Assembly (NCBI GenBank): GCA_916048095.2
Contig: OU696588.1
Span: 6,629,001-6,693,000, forward strand
Reading direction: 5' to 3'
Source: Sacculina carcini
Taxonomy: Eukaryota > Arthropoda > Thecostraca > Sacculinidae
DNA length: 64,000 bases
A program made the position numbers and the translations under genes. The notes beneath the pieces are model-generated. The model ran no database searches, was not told the origin of the DNA, and was given only the letters and a program-made list of their open reading frames with translations. This document shows positions 21,427 through 33,611 of the stretch, piece by piece (within the stretch, counting starts at the first letter, position 1; each line of letters starts with the position of its first letter).

Positions 21427-21503
21427 AATTTTTGCACTTGCATTTCTTAATAAGAGTCTCATCTTTGATGTCATCGTGACATGATTTGCAGTAGTACCAC
21501 GCC
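21427..21503 (-). CDS. slo: slo exon: end of RCK1, Cys/Lys-rich segment
   Basis: Encodes AWYYCKSCHDDIKDET followed by LIKKCKCKN, a hallmark of animal Slo1 just after RCK1. 77 bp; acceptor gctgatag|G completes an Arg codon left by the previous exon (AG|G); donor T|GTGAGT. A (UG)n tract on the transcript lies about 20 nt upstream of the acceptor (plus strand 21522-21610). It is the last slo exon I can recognise in the window. Confidence 0.95.
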
Positions 21504-21521
21504 CTATCAGCAACAGCAGAA

Positions 21522-21610
21522 CCCACACACACACACATACATACACACACACATACACACATACACACATACATACACACATACATACACACACACATAC
21601 ACACACACAA
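21522..21610. repeat. (CA)n/(CATA)n tract upstream of a slo acceptor
   Basis: Alternating CA with TACATA blocks; on the slo transcript it is a UG-rich tract about 20 nt before the acceptor of the exon at 21427-21503. Confidence 0.9.
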
Positions 21611-21910
21611 AAATTCATTAAAAAATAGACTTCAAAAATACACACAAGTTAAACACAAACGAACAAGAGCAATACAGTCCATAAATGTCCACTGCAAACA
21701 ATTTATTATGCAATAATTATATTATATTTAAATATAATCAGCTGATGAATCTGTGTTTGTGTGATTGTCTACTAGGGAAATGTCCGTTCAGGAGGAAATA
21801 TTTGCATGTTCTCGTGTTTGTGGCATGACACACACTTTGATCAAAGTTAATACATGCCAGTAGAACGGTGCTGAGTATAGTGTTGCTGGAATGAGTGAGA
21901 AATAACTGAC

Positions 21911-22066
21911 CTTTTGACCTCGTCTGCAGACTGGGCAATGAAAAACCCCTGTGTGTTTGGCTGCAGTTTGTTATGGCGAGGATTTATTGCAATCTTGTTA
22001 TCTGCCTTGTCTTCGCTGCGAATTTCAACAGCCAGTAGCAATAATTTCAACTTGGTAAAACACAAC
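21911..22066 (-). CDS. slo: slo exon: late RCK1
   Basis: 156 bp coding [15 protein letters not shown] ... [15 protein letters not shown], a conserved RCK1 segment of Slo1. The acceptor gtgggtag|G supplies the last base of the codon opened by the three alternative exons upstream (CA|G or GA|G gives Gln or Glu). The donor is AAAAG|GTCAGT. A (UG)n tract starts about 20 nt upstream of the acceptor. The insect protein has the same [13 protein letters not shown] stretch. Confidence 0.97.
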
Positions 22067-22082
22067 CTACCCACCATCAACA

Positions 22083-22086
<4 letters not shown>

Positions 22087-22125
<39 letters not shown>
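22087..22125. repeat. (CA)n microsatellite next to slo acceptor
   Basis: Nearly pure (CA)n; on the transcript (UG)n just upstream of the exon at 21911-22066. Confidence 0.9.
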
Positions 22126-22127
<2 letters not shown>

Positions 22128-22619
22128 CTGTTGATAACAGAAATGTCGCAGAAAAATAGCAACATAGCTCAATTGAGCAAGCATATGAATAAATACATTC
22201 GCCAATGCCTTCATATCCGATTATATATATCTAATATATGCTCCCTGTCCCGTTCATATTCACATAAAGTATTGATAGAAGATGCACACACTCAATCTAT
22301 ACTGCATCTTCCCGCACCGCGTGAAATACGCGTGAAAAGGCAACATTATTGAAATTTAACCTGGCAGATTTGCATATTTCCAATCATTTATGCAGATAGC
22401 CCTTGCACTTGCAATATGCATCTTTTATCGCAATATTTCGCCACTATTTACATAACTTTGCTGGAATTTCGCACAAAACATTTGACAATTTGAAGTATGC
22501 GAATGTGAAGCGGGCTGCACCACAAGTGCTTGCAATATTTGTGGCCAGTGCGAGCTCAAGCTTGTGTGTTATGCATGTGATCAAACAAATCACTCAAAAA
22601 TTGTGCATTGAAACATCGA

Positions 22620-23035
22620 CACAAACACAACATATAACACACAAACACAACATATTACACACAACAACAGCAAATAACAAACCAAACGCACACAACAAAC
22701 AGCACACACACACACACAAACACAACCAATAATACACACACACAAATACACACAGACACGCACACAAATGCACACGCACACACACACAGACACACACAAA
22801 TACACACACACACACAAGACAAATACGCACAAATATACACGCACACACGCAAAGGCACACACAGACAAACACACACAAATACACACATATAACAGACACA
22901 CATACACAAAAATACACGTAAACACGCACACACACACGCACACGCAAATACATACAAAAACACACACACGCACGCAAATACACACAAAAACACACAAATA
23001 TACGTACGCACACACACACGCATACACACCCACAA
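22620..23035. repeat. CA-rich degenerate microsatellite block
   Basis: About 415 bp of CA, CAAA, CACG and CATA mixtures in the intron after the third exon array. Long apparent Cys/Val ORFs here are artefacts. The neighbourhood (22126-23255) holds no exon I can read. Confidence 0.85.
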
Positions 23036-23255
23036 ACACCAATGTTGTGCTTGAAACATGTATTTTTTTGTGGCTGGAAGTTGACTTAATCAACTGGTGG
23101 GAGATGAAACTGTGAGGCCATGGACGGTGTGACTGTTTCGGTATTATTATTATTATTAGTATTACTAGTAGTAGTATTGTGTGGACGGTGGGTGTTTGAA
23201 TTAGCACACACACAGAGAAAGAGAGAGAGAGAGAGAGATAGCCGGTGGGACATAC

Positions 23256-23368
23256 TCTGACGCCAGCGGGAACGACATGCCGACAAACGACGGACTCAAT
23301 GTTTCCGTGTACATTTCACAGCCAGTTCCTTGAAGATAGTCGTTCTGCCACGCCTGGGTGTCAGGCGA
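23256..23368 (-). CDS. slo: slo alternative exon beta (Ca2+-site exon, canonical form)
   Basis: 113 bp encoding SPDTQAWQNDYLQGTG then CEMYTETLSPSFVG..., close to insect Slo. The Glu in GCEMYTE aligns with mammalian E535, a side-chain ligand of the RCK1 Ca2+ site, so this copy keeps the site. Acceptor: (UG)n then caaatcag|TCG; donor: TCAGA|GTATGT. It has the same length and phase as exon alpha. It is the last of three copies in transcript order. Confidence 0.95.
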
Positions 23369-23375
23369 CTGATTT

Positions 23376-23376
<1 letters not shown>

Positions 23377-23460
<84 letters not shown>

Positions 23461-23481
23461 ACCCACACACACACACACACG
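23377..23481. repeat. (CA)n microsatellite directly at exon beta
   Basis: About 100 bp of CA ending 9 bp from exon beta. On the transcript this is a (UG)n run in the place of the polypyrimidine tract. Confidence 0.95.
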
Positions 23482-23734
23482 TGAAGCGTGCATAGCGTGA
23501 ATGTTGTGGAAGAGCACAGCTGTGTGATGGCTCGTGGGAACCACACGCCAATCAACCGAAATGCAAGTGTTTTTCTGCTGGTAATATTTGTGCACGCAAA
23601 CAACACACCAGCACACACAGAAATAGACAGATGCAAAAACACGCAGCAAACAGAAATGAACATCACGCGATTTTTAGCAGAAAAGATGGCGGCAAACACA
23701 AACACACACACACACACAGGTCAGCGATCATTAC

Positions 23735-23838
23735 TCTGCCGTTTGCTGGAAGGTCATGTTAACGAAGGAAGGACTGAGGGTAGAGGTGCGCACGTTGAAC
23801 GAGACGCCGCTCGTGTAGAACTTCTGCCACTGTCTCAC
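23735..23838 (-). CDS. slo: slo alternative exon gamma (Ca2+-site Glu replaced by Asn)
   Basis: Encodes VRQWQKFYTSGVSFN then VRTSTLSPSFVNMTFQQTA, ending GCAGA|GTAATG. It is clearly homologous to exons alpha and beta and in the same end phase. The residue aligned with E535 is Asn (SFNVRTS in place of GCEMYTE). The acceptor chosen, cgatcag|GTGAGACAG, gives 104 bp; a second AG nine bases later (gagacag|TGG) is also in frame. The stretch upstream is poor in pyrimidines, so the 5' edge is less certain. A short (UG)n run lies about 15 nt after the donor. Confidence 0.8.
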
Positions 23839-24326
23839 CTGATCGCTCATGCACTCAAGCATGCCCTATTTGATAACACCACGGCCCCGCCACAAAATTA
23901 CCACGTATTGACACAGTGGCATGTACAAGCATAACCATGACGCGTTATCGTACATGTCACTAGACAACAACTATATGATAAACACAAGCATATAACCATC
24001 TGAATCTGAACACATACGTTCAGCTTGTGTGGAAAACTTCGGTGAATTATTGATAACCGCACACATATATTGAGTGCACAGTTATATCTTCAATGCATAT
24101 ACCATTTCCCGCACATCCACACAAAAACACAAACACACACACACACACACACAAGCGCACACACCCAAATACATAAGTATCATACGTGATTGACGGGGCC
24201 AACACATGCACACCCATGAGCCCCTTGTTTCGAGTATGAGTCAGACAGTATGCATACCCGAGACCACACAATAAGTATAACAGCAAGCCCAGTTCCAGTT
24301 CAAGAAGCCACACATAAAGCACATAC

Positions 24327-24439
24327 TGTGCGGCGTCAGAGAACGTCATGTCGGTGAACGCTGCTCCCAGTCGCTCATTATAGATCTCCACAGATGCGCC
24401 GCTCATGTAATGGTACAACCAGCTATTTCGCAGTCCACA
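24327..24439 (-). CDS. slo: slo alternative exon alpha (Ca2+-site exon, divergent form)
   Basis: 113 bp coding CGLRNSWLYHYMSGAS then VEIYNERLGAAFTDM..., homologous to beta and gamma but the most divergent of the three at its start. It keeps Glu at the E535 position (SVEIYNE). Acceptor gtgcgtgcag|TGT follows a short UG-rich tract; donor GCACA|GTATGT. Length equals beta, and the phase is the same at both ends. It is the first of three copies in transcript order, after the exon at 28827-28982. Confidence 0.93.
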
Positions 24440-24639
24440 CTGCACGCACACAGTCAATCTATACCACCAGTGCTAGCAACACGACTCCATTATACAGATT
24501 GGGCAGAACCGATTGATAAGTTTAGATGAGTCACTGCTTGAGGGAAAGGGAGTGTGGGTGGTTTTGTTCCGCTCCTCAGACATCCCCATTTTAGTAGCTG
24601 ACATGGTGTGGACGGGAGTACATCGTGGCATTGAAATGC

Positions 24640-25375
24640 ACGCATCTTTTGAGAGCAATCTGTGATTGCAACGCAACGACCTTTTCGGCGGCGGTTCAAT
24701 ATTCCACGGAACAATGTTGTTCCTCAGGCGAACAAAATTCGGTCCTGGGTTATGCAGTTGGAGCCAACTGGCAGCACACTAATAAGATATACACATGGCC
24801 GACGTAGGTCCATCAGAACACAAGCAAATTTCGAGAGGGTGAGAGCAGCAATCATCCAGTCGCCAAGACGTTCTGCACGAAGAAATGCCGTTGCTCTGGG
24901 AATCTCCTCACGCAGTTTGAGGAGGATTCTGTATATGGATTTGAATTTCCATCCCTACAAAATGATGATGGCTCAATAATCGAATCAAGATGACTTTGCC
25001 AACCGCCAAAATCTGTGTGAGAAGATGCTTGAACAGATTGCGCCCGAGGCAGCGTTCTTCATTAGTGATGAGACACTTTTTCACCTCTGTGGAGATGTAA
25101 ATAAGCAAAATTTCCGTTACTGGGCTGAAAAGAACCCGCAAATTATCCAGGAAAGGCCACTATATTCCCCTAAACTTACCGTGTGATGTGCCATCTCATA
25201 ATTTGGCGTGATAGGCCCATATTTATCTGAGGAGGACGGAGAGATCGTGGCCTTGAACTCAGAACGCTATGTTGCAATGTTACAAAATTTCCTGCAGCCC
25301 GGAATGAAAGAGATTGTTGAAAATGAAAGATTGGGGATGTGTGGTTCCAGCAGATATGATTTTTATTGACATGAT
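24640..25375 (+). pseudogene. Tc1/mariner-superfamily transposase relic
   Basis: In several frames the translation gives a helix-turn-helix N-terminus (RRRFNIPRNNVVPQANKIR), a linker (SPRRSARRNAVALGISSRSL) and the catalytic region (ISDETLFHLCGDVNKQNFRYW, then VIGPYLSEEDGE and RYVAMLQNFLQPG). Stops (near 24978, 25185 and 25200) and at least two frameshifts interrupt it. The region carrying the last catalytic Asp is not clear. This is a dead DNA transposon on the strand opposite to slo, within an intron. Confidence 0.85.
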
Positions 25376-26514
25376 TTTCTGAACATGAGGATTCTAAATG
25401 GTAGGTTAGGATAACCTCAAGAATAATACACTTTCTTCTCTATGTACCTCCATCACTTCTTTATATGCCTCAAAATTGTTCAATCGGTTCTGCCCCGCTC
25501 AGTAGCACCGCCTACGCATCAACGACCGAACACTGCACATCAACTCCCTATAAGCTCACTACCTCCCCACACCTAAATGTTTCTCAACTGTTTCTGTCAC
25601 AACTGTGTCACAACTGTGTCACAACTGTTTCTCAAACTAGATGTTCCAACTAAAAGTTATTCACTGCTACTTGAATGTGGATTGTGAAATGAGATTGACA
25701 TTGGTAGAAGTGGAAACGGCATTTACATACAGATTGGCTGTATACACACATTCACCATCTAGCGAACCACATACCCGAGCTGGTCAACAACAGGAATGGT
25801 ACCTGGCCAAAAAATGTTTACAACATGCGTCAGCTATGGAGCCTGAGGCCTAACAAAGATAACATTATTAAATGACCAGCAATTCCAGGAGTGCAATGGC
25901 TCTCATTCTAATTGCCTTATTTGTGCGGATAAAATGCATGTGAACAGCATGTAGATAATTAATGATGAGTAAATCAGCAAAACACGGACTTATTACAGTT
26001 TAGCATAGAGCCGCGTGATAACAATATATCAAGGCCATATTATAAAATGGCAGTTTCAAATAACCACCTGATATCAGACTGCTTCATTTTAACCACTATC
26101 AAATAGAGCAGCCATATCATTTTCACATGTACACGCACACACACACACGCAGACATACACACACACACACACACGCACACACTCACATGCGATAATAGTT
26201 CGTGCTACGAAGCACATTCAGTTCTAATCAAATACGACTCATTCAATACCAAAGCACGCTGGCATGCGTGACTGTACCAGCGTGTGACATGTACTCGAAC
26301 ATTCACCACACCACACCACACACATTCACACACACATACACACACATATATACAGGCGGAGATATAGAGAAATCAATAGAGCGCATGTACCGGCAAGTGT
26401 GCATGACTTGATACCCCAACACTTGTTCATTATGCATCACCAGTTCACGATGTACACGCTCAACTCACACAAACACACACACACACACACACACACATAC
26501 ACACTAGGTTACAT

Positions 26515-26935
26515 ATCGCTAGGTTAGAGAAAGTCCAAAAAGTAGCGACTAAGCTGTTAACATCATTGAGTAGCGACTAAGCTATTAACATCATTGAGTT
26601 CGTTAAATTATGAAAAAAGGTTAGAGAAAATTGGGTTGACGTCACTGGAAAAGAGAAGGTTAAGGGGGGATTTAATAAACGTTTTCAAGCACAGCGTTGG
26701 TATGGAACGATTGGATAGGAAAGATTGGGTGGTTTGGAGTACGAGGGACCATAGGGGACACAATAAATGTCTACAGCAAACCCGGGTATTAAGGGATATA
26801 AAGAAGTAAAGTTTCCCAAGTAGGTGTATAGATATATGGAACCGTCTGGGTTAAGAAATAGTTCAATCAAACAGTATAGCACAGTTCAAGCATAGGTTAG
26901 ATGAATGTGGGTATGGAGACAGGACAGCCTGAACC
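26515..26935 (+). pseudogene. Non-LTR retrotransposon (CR1/jockey-like) 3' RT relic
   Basis: The translation contains LEKVQK-like, LNYEKRLEKIGLTSLEKRRL, RGDLINVFK and then FKHRLDE, the C-terminal region of LINE reverse transcriptases downstream of the catalytic site. It is 5'-truncated and carries stops. A 43-bp segment (agtagcgactaagctattaacatcattg) is tandemly doubled near 26540-26600. Confidence 0.75.
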
Positions 26936-28826
26936 CTGCTCATTTCCTGTAAACTACAACTGTGAGTACAACTGTGAGTACACACACACACACACGTAGA
27001 CAAGGTCAAGATGAGAAAAACATTATACATTCAATGCCCCAATTTTCACTGAATTTATGATTATAGTTTTGCACAGAGCTTGCGGCATTCAAGCGATATG
27101 TCAAACATTATGCTAGCATAACAGCGGCTTCATGATATGGCATTAACATGATAACAGCGGCATTATGTTGAATATCAAGATTTTGGCATATATAATATTG
27201 ATCGGTAATTGGTACCAAATACCAATGTACAATTAAAGCCAGCCTAGTTAATTTGAATTCAATAAGTTGAAAATAAACAAGTTTTTTTTAATTCGGGTAG
27301 AGGGGGATAGGAAAGAAGACAGCTGTGGTAGTTCAAGCGGGGTGTCAACTCTGCTGAATCATCGTTCTCCCCCTTGGACATGGCAGTACAGGCAGGGAAA
27401 AAGCAGAGGTGCGGCTTTTAGTCGCCTCTTACGACACGCAACGGGTAAAATAAATAAGTTAAGAATATAAGTTGAGAAGTAATTCATTTAAAATAGATTT
27501 CCGTGAATCAATGAGCAAACATCCCTGCAAACTATTCATTTCACTTGTAAAATAATATCAGACACTTCATTATATAAACGGTGTGATTCTATCTTCGTGT
27601 CTAGCGTTGTAGCCGAGCAACTCTTGTGAAAAAAGACGATATCATGTTAGTTTCATATTTTCACAACATTTTTGTGCATCAGTGACTTCTTGATTTTGGT
27701 ACCATATTGGATACGCCTTGTGTGCATGCTACACTATGATAAATAATGCAGAAATATATCCAAGTGTCAGGTTTAACTTTTGGCATTAACGTGCAACTGA
27801 AAATAAAAATAAAAACTGAAAATACAAAAAACTTAATAAAAGTAATTCAACCGAATTTGAAAGATAAAATAAAACAATATATAATTGTGCAGGTCTTTGG
27901 TTTATCATTCAAACATATGACCAGTGCTTGTCGTGTAATTACGTTACATAATTACGTTGTAATGTTAGTTTGAACTATTGAGTACCGTACATTGAAGGTG
28001 ATAGTGGTGTTTGTATCAGTCGCCACATAGGTGGCGGTAGTAGTGCGCCGGGCCGAGAAAATCAGGGCTCGTTGCATCAGGGTCAATCGACTGTACTACA
28101 AATGAAAACAAACCGACAATGAACAAAACAAACAGAACAACGCAAATTGAAGCGTCAACGAAAATTCCCGCTCAGTCGGAGACAGAAGAATGTGCACACA
28201 AAAACGGACAGCACAATGAAACACAAAAGCCAGCGCAAATAAAACAAAAATAAATTGGACGTCACGAAGCATGCGAAAACTTGGAAATGAAACAAGAAGT
28301 CATGCATGAAAATAAATGGTGTGTTTGAAAGCAATTTGGGCACGAATTCTTGCGTCTGAGGGCCAAACATTTGTCAAAATACAAATTTATATTTGCCGTG
28401 ACAAAATTCCGAGAAATATGCAAAACCACACTTGTTATGCAAATACGACTGTTGGCAACAGAGCAAACACACAATAAACGCACGACACCAATCTCATCAA
28501 AATGCTGAGAAAATCTTCAAATAAAAGACTACACTCGCCTCTCATCTACAATACATCTTTCATCCCAGCCAAACCGGAATTGCTATATTGAAAGCATATA
28601 TTTGCTTGTTAAATTATGAATTAAAGGCTGAATTGAGAATGGCGTGACATGACGACACATACACCCACAACGCTGTGTTTATATGTGCCACTACATTGCA
28701 TTATATTACCATCATTATCAGCATATTCGGTCGGCATTCACTCAATAACATACCGAATGGAACCTTTAATAGCGTGTACTATTGGGTGTAGAGCAAGTGC
28801 AGTATCGTGTCGTGGGAGGCGCTCAC

Positions 28827-28982
28827 TGTTTTGAACGATCTCATGGCGAACAAGTTGGCCATCATAGTGGAGAAACCTGGCGCGAGACAACTCTGTGCGA
28901 TGAAGCCTAGCTTCAGTTCTGACAAGCAGATCACGTCATCTCCGCGCTTCCAATCCCAACTTGGAATGTTCAGCAGGTACGC
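28827..28982 (-). CDS. slo: slo exon: RCK1 core
   Basis: 156 bp, 52 codons, phase 0 at both ends. Encodes [16 protein letters not shown] then [20 protein letters not shown] and [15 protein letters not shown]. This is almost identical to insect Slo. The MRS near its end is the mammalian M513/R514 position, whose backbone helps to hold the RCK1 Ca2+. Acceptor gatactag|GCG; donor AAAACA|GTGAGC. Confidence 0.97.
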
Positions 28983-29413
28983 CTAGTATCAGCGAGATAA
29001 CAACGAATCAATAGACACACACGCACATATACATACATACACACATACACATACACAAATACATACAATTAGGCAGCATGAAATGACACACATTGAAAAT
29101 GGAGATGATAACAAACAAGGACACAAGTAGGATATAAACCCGCGCTAGCTTAATAATCACTATAAAACGGTGGAATTTGTCTGCACTTATTTGTCAGTGT
29201 AAATACCGTATCAGTGAAAGTATCAGTGTCAGTATCAGTGTAATCTGGATATTCTCGTATATTAGCATAATTGGTGAATTGCCGCGTTGAAGAGACACAG
29301 AAAACTAGACAATATTGGTGATTTGTTACATTTGGTTCCAAGTCAAGGTGCGTTTCTCGAATAAGAACCTAATATTGGTGGTAAACCCGAGTAAAGATGC
29401 CGGTCAGACCGAC

Positions 29414-29566
29414 CTTGTTATGATATTGCATCAACTGAATTATGATGCGGATTTCGTCACTGTAGTTTTTGATGGAGATAACGCGCATTATGTTGGCAGC
29501 ATCTTCTGCGTCAGGATCGGAGCAGTACTTGTTGGCCAGAACCAGACATGCGTCGGCCTCGTGGAT
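29414..29566 (-). CDS. slo: slo exon: RCK1 core ([13 protein letters not shown])
   Basis: 153 bp, 51 codons, phase 0 at both ends. Encodes [15 protein letters not shown] then [20 protein letters not shown] and an [10 protein letters not shown] end. It follows any one of the three alternative exons a, b or c. Acceptor cactgacag|ATC; donor AACAAG|GTCGGT. Confidence 0.97.
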
Positions 29567-30383
29567 CTGTCAGTGGCCGAGTTAACAAGCAATTTAACAC
29601 ACCACACTTCAGCACCAATGATCGATTCTAGCACAATATCACACTGTATTCTCAATGAATCCAGCAATATTTTACCATTACATTTATAATAGATGAACAG
29701 AGAGAAATGGGATGAAAGTATATGATAATCAAGTGATGCTACAGGTGGCGTTCCAGGGTGAAGCAAAGACGTATATCGCTCATAGACCATCGGTACAATT
29801 TGACAAGCTTGTGAAAAATGACATGCCAAATCCAACATGCATAAATTTCACGAGATGAAATGCATAGCAACCAAGTTATATAGGAGACTCGTGAAAGAGG
29901 TGACACTGTTGAGCTCAATATATCCAAATTTCAAGCAAGTACACTAATCACATCGTCTGTCTTATGAACACCCCAATCTCTCTTACTCCCGCTCTCATGG
30001 AATACATCTGAGTGAGTGTCAAAGCAATAATAATAATAGCATGCGATAGATAGCAGCTGATGTTCGCTCCACCACGCACCTGCACGTGCACAGTCGCTGA
30101 GATGTCGAGACCAATATCGCACGCAATCAAGTGAAATAATGTGGATTGTCATGCATATTATATTTGTTATCTAAATGTGTGCATATTCAAATGTCGTATC
30201 GTTTTTAAAAGTGTTAACAATTGTCAGCGCGCAATAGTACAACCAGCAACCACGCACGTTGTATGTGTATGCATGCGCGTATGTGTCTATATGTATGTGC
30301 CACATGTGTCTGTATGTTTGTGTGGCATGCCTTCTAGAATGTTCCATGTATGTTAAGTGACGTGTGTTTGCGTGCGGTATAGC

Positions 30384-30485
<102 letters not shown>

Positions 30486-31087
30486 ATCTGTGTGCGTGTG
30501 CGAGAGACTTAGCTTGCGCAAATAGTTCCACCAATCACAGTAGCCTACGTAATCGCGTGATCACATAGCGACCAATCGGTTGGCTACATTTGTCTGTTTC
30601 TATGGCCTGGCCAATCGTGTTCCAATCTTCATACGCGGTTGGGTCGATGCATACGCACGGTCAAGTTTATTTAAGTCCCGTCGTCTCGGTGCGTGGGCAG
30701 TTGGACTGGTACTTTGGCAATAGCTTGACTGACAGGGCTACTCTCTGTGTCTCGCTCGCCTTGTGTCAGTTCGACCCGAGCATCGTCCGACACATTGTGT
30801 TGGACAACGTGTTCGTTGCGATTGCTCGTTGCGATTGCAGCGCATTGACCTAGTAATATTTGTAACGGTACAGTTGCTGTTTCAGTGGAGGACTCGCTAC
30901 ACCACTGTTACGGAATTCTGTGCCGCGGACTTCGTGCCGAGGTTTTGCTGACCTCCAGCCTTGTGATATTCAATGTACTATTGTTACTGTGTATTTATCA
31001 TATATATCTGATGTGCTACACCGCTCTATTTTATGTGCGCGATCTGAACGAGCTATCGCGTAACAATAATTATGTTACTCTCGATGA

Positions 31088-31107
31088 ATGTGTGTGTGTG
31101 TGTGTGT

Positions 31108-31186
<79 letters not shown>
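31088..31186. repeat. (GT)n microsatellite
   Basis: About 95 bp of GT interrupted by a T-run near 31108. Confidence 0.95.
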
Positions 31187-31188
<2 letters not shown>

Positions 31189-32149
31189 GTTTCGTGATTG
31201 ACATCAACATCGTTACATTGACGAAACATGACGGTATGATAAAAAATCATACCAAACATCACGCTTATCAAAATAGCTGAAAACAATTGATTACACCACG
31301 TGACAATGGAATCATGGGGTCGATGTACAGGCACCATAGACCAGGTGACTTTGATCAGTTAATCTGGGTCACGGCACCATGTACCATCGTGTATACTGAC
31401 ACACCAACACACCACCATCAACATCAATATTTCCAGTGCCAGTAGTGATGATGAAGTGGAACAGTTCAGTGTTATTAAAATATATACGGAACTTCATAGA
31501 ACACATATCACACAACACAGCCCACACAACACCAATGAACTATGAAACAAGTAAACAAATACCTACAATAAAGTCTGCAGTAGCAAAGTGCATGCTGATG
31601 TGAACAATATTCCAATCAACAACAACAACAACAACAACATATATTTAATATAGCGCACATATTTATACACAGGCGCGAAAGAGACAACCGACAGGAACAT
31701 CACAGCGAGCAGGGAGTAGGCACAAATAGAAAAATGAAAACACGTTTGCAAACTGGAACATGCTAGATGGCCGTTGGCTATCAGATAGCTCATCCGCCCT
31801 TGAGCATCATACCGAGAATATGAACAAAACATGATATACGATATCGGAGCATAAATAATGTTCAATTAATAAGTATAATTGAGGTCCACAGCGTTTTCTG
31901 TTTTGTGATACATGTTCTGTTTCAGACTTCAACAGATCATGTATCACAAATGACTTACTTCCAAGATATGCTTGTGTATAATTATTACAAAATAGAAATT
32001 CCATTAACCGTCATGAAATGAGTACTGAAACATAAACAGCAGAAAAAGGATAATATACATTTACTCAACCACAAATACAACACATACACACCTGTACACA
32101 CATACACACACTTACATATATATAATTATATATATAATTACGCATTTGA

Positions 32150-32430
32150 ACACAGCAGTAGAGAAAGCTGTGTTCGCGTGTAATTTTGCGGGGGAAAAGC
32201 CTCACGGCCCCGGCTGGCACACCGCAGTTTCGGCCGCCACACGGGTTTTCGCAGTCACGGCCAGCATAGAAAACTGTACGGCTGCGCGCACACGAAACCC
32301 GCCTTGTGGCATTTGGGCTATCACTTTAAGAAACGAACCCATCCGTTTCACCTCGCCAGGGAATCGAGCCCTGCACCTTTCGTGCACAAAGTGTGCGTCT
32401 TGGCCACTCGGCTATGAGGCGGACTATGAG
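32150..32430 (-). mobile_element. tRNA-derived SINE-like element
   Basis: On the minus strand the right part reads TAGCCGAGTGGCCAA (A-box-like) and 40 bases later GGCTCGATTCC (B-box-like), the split promoter of a tRNA. The stems do not pair well enough for a tRNA gene, and GC-rich SINE body sequence follows to about 32150. The A-box segment is partly duplicated at 32430-32460. Confidence 0.6.
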
Positions 32431-32606
32431 GCACACACTTAGCCACTCGGCTATGAGGCACACACTTACACACACAGAGGCAGAAACACGATCACATTGA
32501 TAAACATCTAACCCAATAATCGATATATATCATGTGCCAAAATGCCAGACCGACTTTGCGTTCATGACATTGCTGCTACGTAGGTATGTCGACCCGGGTC
32601 ACTGAC

Positions 32607-32712
32607 CTTGACACGCTGCAGGTCGATCGGACTCATAATGCTGCCCTGGAAAAACTCGACGGTGGTGAAGTGTCGCTTGAACAACCCCTCCAACTCCAGG
32701 TCTGGGGGTTTT
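32607..32712 (-). CDS. slo: slo alternative exon c (Mg2+-site Glu kept)
   Basis: 106 bp. With the upstream CACAG it codes [15 protein letters not shown] then [21 protein letters not shown], virtually the insect Slo sequence. The Glu of TTVEFF aligns with mammalian E399, a ligand of the low-affinity Mg2+ site. Acceptor aaactgcag|A; donor GTCAAG|GTCAGT. Third and last copy in transcript order, and the most conserved one. Confidence 0.97.
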
Positions 32713-33611
32713 CTGCAGTTTTGGCACGATAACAAATTGTTGATAGTATTGTGGCGGTGTTTGTGGCAATTCAATGAAGAACAGATCAATGAAAAAGCCA
32801 AGAAAAACGTGCAAATGCAATCATGACACTCGCGCAGGGTGGGCATCACTCGACCGCTTAAACACACAATAAGTAACGACACGACCGACAGCAAACGCAG
32901 TCAGCTCAATGCACTACAGTGAGATAAAAGTGAGATAACAGTGGTCGCGCCGCATCTCCGTGCCGAAAGCCACAGCATAACGCGCCGCTATTTATATATC
33001 ACGTCAGTGAACCTGCGCCTGTCTTAATGCTGGTGTAATGTCATCGGAAAACAACATTGTGACGTCATAGATTGTGCTAGTCGCGACTGCTAGTCTCAAA
33101 TTGAACATAGCATGTGAAAACACAAATGAGAATGTTTTGGAGGCAGTGGAATTACGCATATATTCGTTCGTGTGAATACTAGCTTGGTTGAATGAATGAC
33201 ATTCAAATGTGACCTTGATATTCCGCGATGTCAATAATCAAGTGAAGAATCCCCGACCGGTTGTTTCAGATGCGAAAATTAGCTTTGCCCGAAAATCGAG
33301 TAGTATTTGAGTAGCAGTAAATAAAAACCAAGTAGTTGCTTCTAGTACAATTCAAACAACAGTTTCACTGTTGGTAATTGAGCAAGTCAAGGTCAAGTCA
33401 AGGTCAAGACGCTTCACACAAGGCATGAGACACATTCAATGAGCCAGAACACGGTGCTGTTTCACTCTGTGTCTGCTTCATATGATAATTTCATCTTGGA
33501 GATGGCCAGGCTTGTTAATCCGCTGATAAAGACAGCTGGTGGATTGACAGTGTTAAGACTTCACAAATAACATGTTTGTCTTGTTACAACCAGTATCTCA
33601 CTAGTAAAGAT

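Larger units (their letters stand above)
24440..28826. other. slo: slo intron with two transposon relics
   Basis: 4.4-kb intron on the slo strand. It contains the mariner-like relic (24640-25375), a CR1/jockey-like LINE relic (26515-26935), short CA tracts (26130-26180, 26468-26499), and near 27300-27455 a GC-richer insert ending in cgcctcttacgacacgcaa that looks like the tail of a repeat I cannot name. No exon was recognised. Confidence 0.6.

Noticed and set aside
23839..23847. Extending exon gamma to 113 bp to equal alpha and beta
   Set aside because: The required start would not be preceded by AG; the nearest AGs give 104 bp (chosen) or an out-of-phase start.
27300..27455. GC-richer block ending tcgcctcttacgacacgcaa as a named repeat tail
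   Set aside because: It looks like a conserved repeat end, but I could not tie it to a family or find its borders.
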